This document shows positions 57,988-64,000 of a stretch of 64,000 nucleotides of DNA, one piece after another (positions within the stretch are counted from its first letter, which is position 1; each line of letters begins with the position of its first letter). Below the pieces are notes generated by a model. That model did no database searches and was not told the origin of the DNA. It saw only the letters and a list, made by a program, of their open reading frames with translations. Origin of the DNA: Hysterium pulicare CBS 123377 (Eukaryota > Ascomycota > Dothideomycetes > Hysteriales > Hysteriaceae); contig AJFK01001088.1 in the NCBI GenBank assembly GCA_000467715.1, positions 1-64,000 of the forward strand, in the 5' to 3' direction. The position numbers and the translations under genes were made by a program.

Positions 57988-60982
57988 ATGGCCTCCCAGG
58001 GAAGAATCATTGTCCGGAACCGCCCGTCGTTGAGCTGCTATGCCTGCAGAAGGAGAAAGATCAAGTGCGAGAAGCAGCGGCCTGCCTGTGCCAACTGTGT
58101 TCGATCCGGCGACGAGTGTGTATACGACAGCGAGGCTGATCAGCCCAAGAAGACGTCCTCCACCGCGGCACGGAATAGGAAACGCACGCAATCCTCGACC
58201 TCGAAAGCGGATCGAGACTCGAGCTCTCCAACGCCCGTAGCATTGTCGGCCGAGACCGAAACAAGAACATGCCCATCAACTCCAGCATCGATCAATGAAA
58301 GGACGTTTGGGGGCTCCGTCGACGACCTTCCACCAGCCGATCCGAGCGTCGACTTCGGGAGATTCGCCTCCGCCAACCTTTCCCCCAACCGGGCCGATCA
58401 TCTGTCAGCTGACAAGCGACTCTCCCAAACCTCAACTCCATTACCAATTCCATCGCTGGATGACTACTTCAGTGTTCAGAGGGATGGAACGGAGCTTTTC
58501 CCCGACTTTTACCAGGTCAACGGGCTGGTCACACCCAATCCTTCGGACTCGCATCTGCACTCGGCCGCAGCACTGCTAGAGGAACAACGCGAGAAGCAAT
58601 TTCCGCAACCCCTGGCTCCGCTGCAGTCCTTTGACGACTTCCTCAAGAATGGTTCAGATCTGTACGCAGGTCTCAACACTCCAGACCTAGATCACAATCC
58701 TGGCCTCGTCACGCCCAGCTATTCTGATGGCAACATAAACTCTGGTGCATCAAACTCTGACGGGTCACATGACCTGCATCCCTCATTGTTCTCAACTCTG
58801 CTCCCAACCTTTGACGGTTACCTTAGTGCCCAGCCGGACGGCTCCGAGCTCTATGTGGAAGGGACGCATTGGTCCCTTACTTGTCCTGAGGTGAGTTTGT
58901 TGGTCTGCTTCCACCTTCTGTCGACACTAATGTAGGACAGTCCGAGATCCGTGACCGCATTCTTCATGCCTCCGCCCCGCCAGATAAGTGCAAGTTATGT
59001 CCTGGGCCATCTCGTGGAGACTTGCACGCCTCTCTGCCACCCAGACACATATGTGATGCCTTGCTGCAAGCTTTCTTCATATGCGTGCATCCTCTAGTGC
59101 CGCTAATACACATTCCAACCTTTTCAAACCAGTATGCTCGTCTTCGAGCACGCTTGCAAGGCGACCACAAGAATATAATTCCGGAAGGCCTTTCGACTGC
59201 AGAGACCGGCTTCGTTGCTCTCGTTTGGTGCCTCTTATATACTGGTGCCGTCTCAGCTACCGGGACCCCACTCGCCACATCACTAGAACTCCCCAACAGC
59301 CAGGATTTCCGTGACCAGCTATACAATGCTTTCACGAGCGCTGCGAAAGCCTCACGTTTTCCTGAGGTGCCCACGATTGATGCTCTCGTCGCAACATTGA
59401 TTTTACAATGTGGATTCAGCCGCGAGGACCTTTACCAATTACGGACTAGCCAGCTCATCGGCACAAGCATACGTGTTGCTCAGCAGCTGGGTCTGCACAG
59501 AGAAGCATCCCGTAAAGACAATACATCGGTAAATGGGGAGCTGGGACGACGCATATGGTGGTTCCTTGTCGGGTTGGATGTTCAGGCAGCCACAATTGCC
59601 GGCGCTGAACTACAGGCTGCGTCAAGCAGGGGTCTTTCTGCAACGCGAATGCCTGCCGACCTAAAGGAGCCATTCGCTGGCGACATCCTCAATGACCACG
59701 GCTTTATGATTGGAGACTCGATGAACAAGTCTTCTGCATTCTTGCTTTTCGCCGTTGGACAGGCCGAAATCGCTTATGCACAGCAACAGATCATCTTACG
59801 CGCTTACGACCACCAACCTCCAGCACAGAAGGACTTAATTCGGCTCAACGACATGATTCTTAGATTGGAAAAACGGATAGGCGACATCTCAGCTCGGCTG
59901 CCAGCTAAGGGAGTGCCCGAGCATGGACTAATTTCCTCTTCTCAAACGCATGTCGGGCCTACCACTCATTGGAAATTGTACGAAGATGATGCTGAAGCTA
60001 CGACTGTGTTCAACTTCTGGGCACGATCAGTTCTCAATATGTTATGTGTGAAGACCTCGATTCTCCTGCAGAAGCGGTTCCTGAATGAAGTCACCGGCGA
60101 ACGGCAGGAGAGTCTATGGAATGGGTACGAACTATCTTTCAGTCTCACACCAAATATCTTTATATGCTTACTATTTTCAGGTTGATGCGTCTCTGCTGCC
60201 ACTATATTCAAACCTACCTCCGTCTCGCACAATGGCCTGCTGCCTCTGTGTATCAGTGGTTCCTCCACAGCCGGCTACAACCTCTTGAGGAGTCCCTTAT
60301 TCTCTTAACATATCTTCGACGACAAGCCTCGCCAATCGAGGCGGATCTGGTTGGACACCTAATCGAGGAGGTTCTGGATATCTGCAACAACGATGATACA
60401 TTAGTCGATGTTGGCAAGCATCGACCCACACCAGCGTCCCGTCGAAAGATCTGGGACATTATTGAAGACGTTAAACGCCACTTACCACGCCACTCTCCCA
60501 GAGAGTGGTCGTGGTATGGCGGAGACTCAACCAAAGGTTCCCTTTGTAGCTCTCCCGTGCCGGACGGCAGCCTTCCCCCCACCCAAAGTCTATCCAAACA
60601 CAACAGCATGAGCGGTCTACGAGAGGCCGATTACGCACTCGCTTCCTTTCAGCTAGATACACCTCCCCACCGCCGCGGCCTATCAATGCAGGATGTGACC
60701 TCGCGTCCCCGCGCCGAAATAACCTCACATCCTCGCGAAGGCATTACCTCGCACCCACAAGACAGCATCATGACATCCCAGGCACAAGAAAACATGACAT
60801 CCCACTCAGCCGTCCAATCGCCCTTCGCCTTCGACGAATTCCAAATGGACATCGACATGACGCTACCGCTCGACCAGGGCCAACACAATATGGGCGAGAA
60901 CACGACCGACATACACATTGATCAGTTCTTCGATTTTGGCTCTATCGAGTCCGTTAATGACTGGGTGGGTATGACAGTCTGA
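57988..60982 (+). CDS. Zn2Cys6 transcription factor, probable cluster regulator (YanR-like)
   Basis: Three exons, 57988-58890, 58941-60124 and 60181-60982, give 962 aa. The binuclear zinc cluster lies at residues about 17-44: CYACRRRKIKCEKQRPAC then CVRSGDEC, six cysteines with usual spacing. A basic linker with KTSSTAARNRKR follows. A long Ser/Pro/Asp-rich stretch (residues 70-300) has repeated blocks of the type PSLDDYFSVQ / QSFDDFLKNG / PTFDGYLSAQ. The fungal-specific TF domain occupies about residues 330-700, with LGLHREASRKD and GRRIWWFLVGLD as its hallmark. The C-terminus is acidic and Gln-rich, a likely activation region, with a small internal repeat (ITSHPRE/ITSHPQD). Its location at the right cluster edge and CGG-type palindromes in the cluster promoters make it the probable activator. 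Confidence 0.9.
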
Positions 60983-63900
60983 TTCAAGAAATCCAGAAAG
61001 ATCTAACAATACCACTACAGCCTGATGTTGGTAATTAAGAGAACCCAGCCACCACTTTTTTTTGATATTCCGCACAGCACAGCGACGGGGAGTTCGGATT
61101 CTCAATGTCGGCATTTTTGTTATGATCTTTTAGTTTGCATTCTATTCTTCTGATTGTACATCACATATTTCTACATCTACTCTTTTATTTCCGATAGAAT
61201 TAACGGCCGGTAAGGGAGGTTTGCTTTCGTCTCACGTTTTCAAAGACCAGATACCAAAACCCTAGTATAGACTGTATATAGAACAAGACATTATCAGAAT
61301 CGGAAATCACCATTTTACGCTACCTAACTTACTTCCCACATCCACATCTCCATCGCATGCGTTTTCCCACGTGTCGCATATTCCAAGCCCTCGAAGTCCG
61401 CAGCTTTAAACACAGCCCTCCATTACAAAGCATCCATCCACAACGTGCATTCCGCACGTGGGTTTAGGTTCGGAACACCGGGATGCCGGGTCGCTCGACG
61501 TGCTGTACAGTAAACGAAAAACACAGCCTACATAGATAATCACGGAAACCCTGCAACGTAATCATGACCCGGCCGAAAAGATTGCAAATCGACCTTTTGA
61601 ATATCGGCAAGGCCGAGGGGGAAGAAACTTGATTACGCTGGTCCATGTGTGTGTGTGTGTGTGGATAATCCAGGCAAGCCATATTCAGGGATTAGCAAGT
61701 TCGAGAATTGATAATATGTCGGGGGGACGTGGAAGCGATAGAAAGGAATGGATGACTGTTCCACTACATTTTCAACTCGGTGTTTTGATATTCAGGGCTT
61801 CGTTAGGAATGTAGGTAGGGTAGCGAAAAGGCTGACGTTAGAAAATACGGATCCAGATATATTCGGCGAAGTTGAGGAATTGATTCTGGGGCTGAAATGT
61901 TGTGTAACATGGGTTTTTCCCTCACTAAAATGCCCAGTTGCTTGTTTGTGAATTGTGATTCCTGGCCTCGTAATGCCTATGAGTCAAAACGTGAGCTGTG
62001 TTTCAAGGCTCGATGGGTGGTGAGAGGAATAGAAGATTATAGGAAGTAATTGGATTTGATTCTAGCGGAGTTTAGAGGAATGGATAGGCATCCAAGTACT
62101 ATGTTACATTCAGGCTGGCATGTGCTACGTCAATTGCGTGGCAATCAGCATTTGTCTTTGATCATACGGGCAATTTCTGAATAGGGCGGTATCTGGAGAG
62201 TAAGTAGGCAGCGAGCTCTATCCTTGTCATAGCTACGATGACTGTGAAGAGTGGGGTTGTGCGAGTTTTGGAATGGAACATTCAGGCATTTGGGAAGAAA
62301 CATAACGAAACAACTGTACTTACGATAAGCAACTTACTTCTTCTCTAAAGATACATGCCAGAAGATGAACCGAGACACTATAATCTGGAATTAGTGCGTC
62401 GAACAAACGGCCCGTGAAACTGACGTAGTGTTTTCACGGAGCTTGGTGGTCTAGCCACGATGCCTTCCCAGGGACGTAGAAACAAAGTTCGGAAATGACC
62501 TGCATTACTAGTAAGCTAGAATCCAGAAAGGAAGCACCATGTGGCATGTGGGCCGAGGAATATCAGATTATGGAGGCTAAGAAACGTGGAACTCTCGAAG
62601 ACTCATCGAATCAACAGCTCGTCGGTACGAAGAGGGCCGCTGACGGCAAGCCCTAAGCCAAAGGACTATTGAGACAGCCCTCTCTCTAAGACTAAACGAA
62701 GTTGATGTCGTAGCGATGATTTAAACTTATCTTTGAGTAAGCGGACCGGTCATTTTAGTTGTCGTAGCTTTAGCCCCAAGGCCTACAGCTCATGGCTTAC
62801 ATGGGCGGCTGCTCAGGCATCGGACGCATGTCGTCTAATTACCATATTGAGCGAATATTGCCTTTTGCAAATCCTTTCTTGATCCTTGTTTTGACTAGCC
62901 TAAGGTTACGACATATCGATTGACAATCAGATCCGCAAGGAAGTTCTCCGTGAACCAAATCGTGGGAACAGCTGCATAGAAGAAATTGATGGAAAGGTGC
63001 TGACAGTCCGTGGTCTGGACGTACGTGTAACGTGTTCGCAGCTCGCACTGGCCGATATTTCAACTTCGTTTCCGGGTATTTGAAAACCCATGCACACTCG
63101 TGAGGATGCTCATTTCTCTTATCTGACGTCCGGATCGCCTGATATACACTTTCTAGCTATCCGTAAGGACCCGCAGAGGTATGTGTGAGCATGAAAACAT
63201 ACAAGCTGCATAATCCAACATCTTCTCGATAATGGGCCTATAATGGCAGAACTAATATGCGCATTTATTGAAGGCTTTTACAATGCATCTGAAAGTTGCG
63301 ACCAGTAGTGTAATCGCAAGTACGGTGCCAATGCGGTGAATGGAGCGGGTTTCGTCCGATGTCTACTGGGCTTGCAGTCGATATCGGTCGGTCTGATCAA
63401 AAAACCTTTTCCCGCCCTTTGCTGTTCCTCGATATATGTAGTTGTTGAATCTAGCTGCTATACAGTAGTATCTACTATACATTTTAGGTAGATATTAAGA
63501 TTTCGCAAGTAGTGACGAAGACAGAAGCGAACCAATATTTTTAGACCAGAGTTCAAGAAAGTTAGGTCAGCAGGATCATCAAATTGACTTGCTGACCACT
63601 GTATGCAGGGCTGATAATGGTCTAGGGTCTCTCATACCGAAAGTAAGGTTCGCCCATGGGTCGTGGGAAGGCAAGCTACAGTGAGTTGTAAACAGACTAA
63701 ATATCCCATTTAAGGACTTAGTGGGCATCAACGATGACTATGCAAAATGGTCAATATTCGTCTTTCCAAAAGGGAATATTGTGGACAATTCGGCTTCCCC
63801 GAACCTCAAACTCAGTCAGAAAGGACCGCATTGAACAATACGCTGAGATCCATTGAACATCCGCGTCGAAGGAAAGCAAATTAAGCCAAGGCATCACAAC

Positions 63901-64000
63901 AAGCGTGTAGGTCACCTAAATATCCGATTACCAATGAGCATGTTGTTGGCGGATTTGCCTAACATGCAGTCCGTAAGATTGGACGAAAATGGCGAATTCT
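60983..64000. other. 3-kb right flank, no supported gene
   Basis: Short frames only, none with a recognisable product. Contains the (TG)n run at 61645 and a single CCGGCCGA at 61569-61576 without a gene start nearby. It marks the likely right border of the cluster. Confidence 0.45.
61645..61663 (+). repeat. TG dinucleotide microsatellite
   Basis: About nine uninterrupted TG units within intergenic DNA. Confidence 0.85.

Noticed and set aside
62460-62515. ATGCCTTCCCAGGGACG resembles the start of the regulator gene (MPSQGR versus MASQGR).
   Set aside because: The resemblance stops after about 12 codons and no zinc-cluster residues follow; probably chance.

Overview
The window is nuclear DNA of a filamentous ascomycete (Pezizomycotina). 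Genes carry short GT-AG introns (mostly 47-115 nt). Typical fungal families are present: a psi-factor/linoleate diol synthase oxygenase-P450 fusion, a Zn2Cys6 regulator and a 6-MSAS-type polyketide synthase. The genus cannot be fixed from the sequence alone. Exon-intron models below were made by hand from splice signals and reading phase.

Left half (1-29 kb): mostly housekeeping and lineage genes. In order: a RasGEF with an N-terminal degenerate GTPase domain (minus, runs off the left edge); a small basic protein followed by a decayed Lys/Glu repeat; an unknown 178-aa protein; a Nudix hydrolase; arginyl-tRNA-protein transferase ATE1; a TSC13-type enoyl-CoA reductase; a Ppo-type fatty-acid dioxygenase/P450; a complete succinate dehydrogenase flavoprotein (SDHA) copy; a broken open frame; a small secreted Cys-containing protein; a tetraspanin-like protein; a blasticidin-S-deaminase-like cytidine deaminase; and a disordered 257-aa protein.

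Right half (29.2-61 kb): one secondary-metabolite cluster. It encodes an amidohydrolase-type decarboxylase, an MFS exporter, a UbiA prenyltransferase, a secreted FAD oxidase, a P450, a 6-MSAS polyketide synthase, a Pyr4/PaxB-type membrane terpene cyclase, a cupin protein, an SDR, a wax-synthase-like acyltransferase, a second P450 and a Zn2Cys6 regulator. This is the gene set of the yanuthone D pathway (yanA-I, yanR) plus a terpene cyclase like MacJ of the macrophorin pathway. The inferred route is: 6-methylsalicylate, decarboxylation to m-cresol, P450 hydroxylation to toluquinol, farnesylation, oxidation and epoxidation to an epoxycyclohexenone, side-chain hydroxylation, acylation, and cyclisation of the farnesyl chain to a drimane-like skeleton.

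A palindrome, TCGGCCGA or a one-base variant (CGGCCG core), sits in the promoter region of every structural gene of this cluster, including three divergent promoters. I did not see it in the intergenic DNA of the left half. It is a candidate operator for the cluster regulator. Two further copies lie in a gene-free convergent gap, and a decayed ankyrin-repeat gene lies between the first P450 and the PKS. The last 3 kb (61-64 kb) hold no gene I can support.
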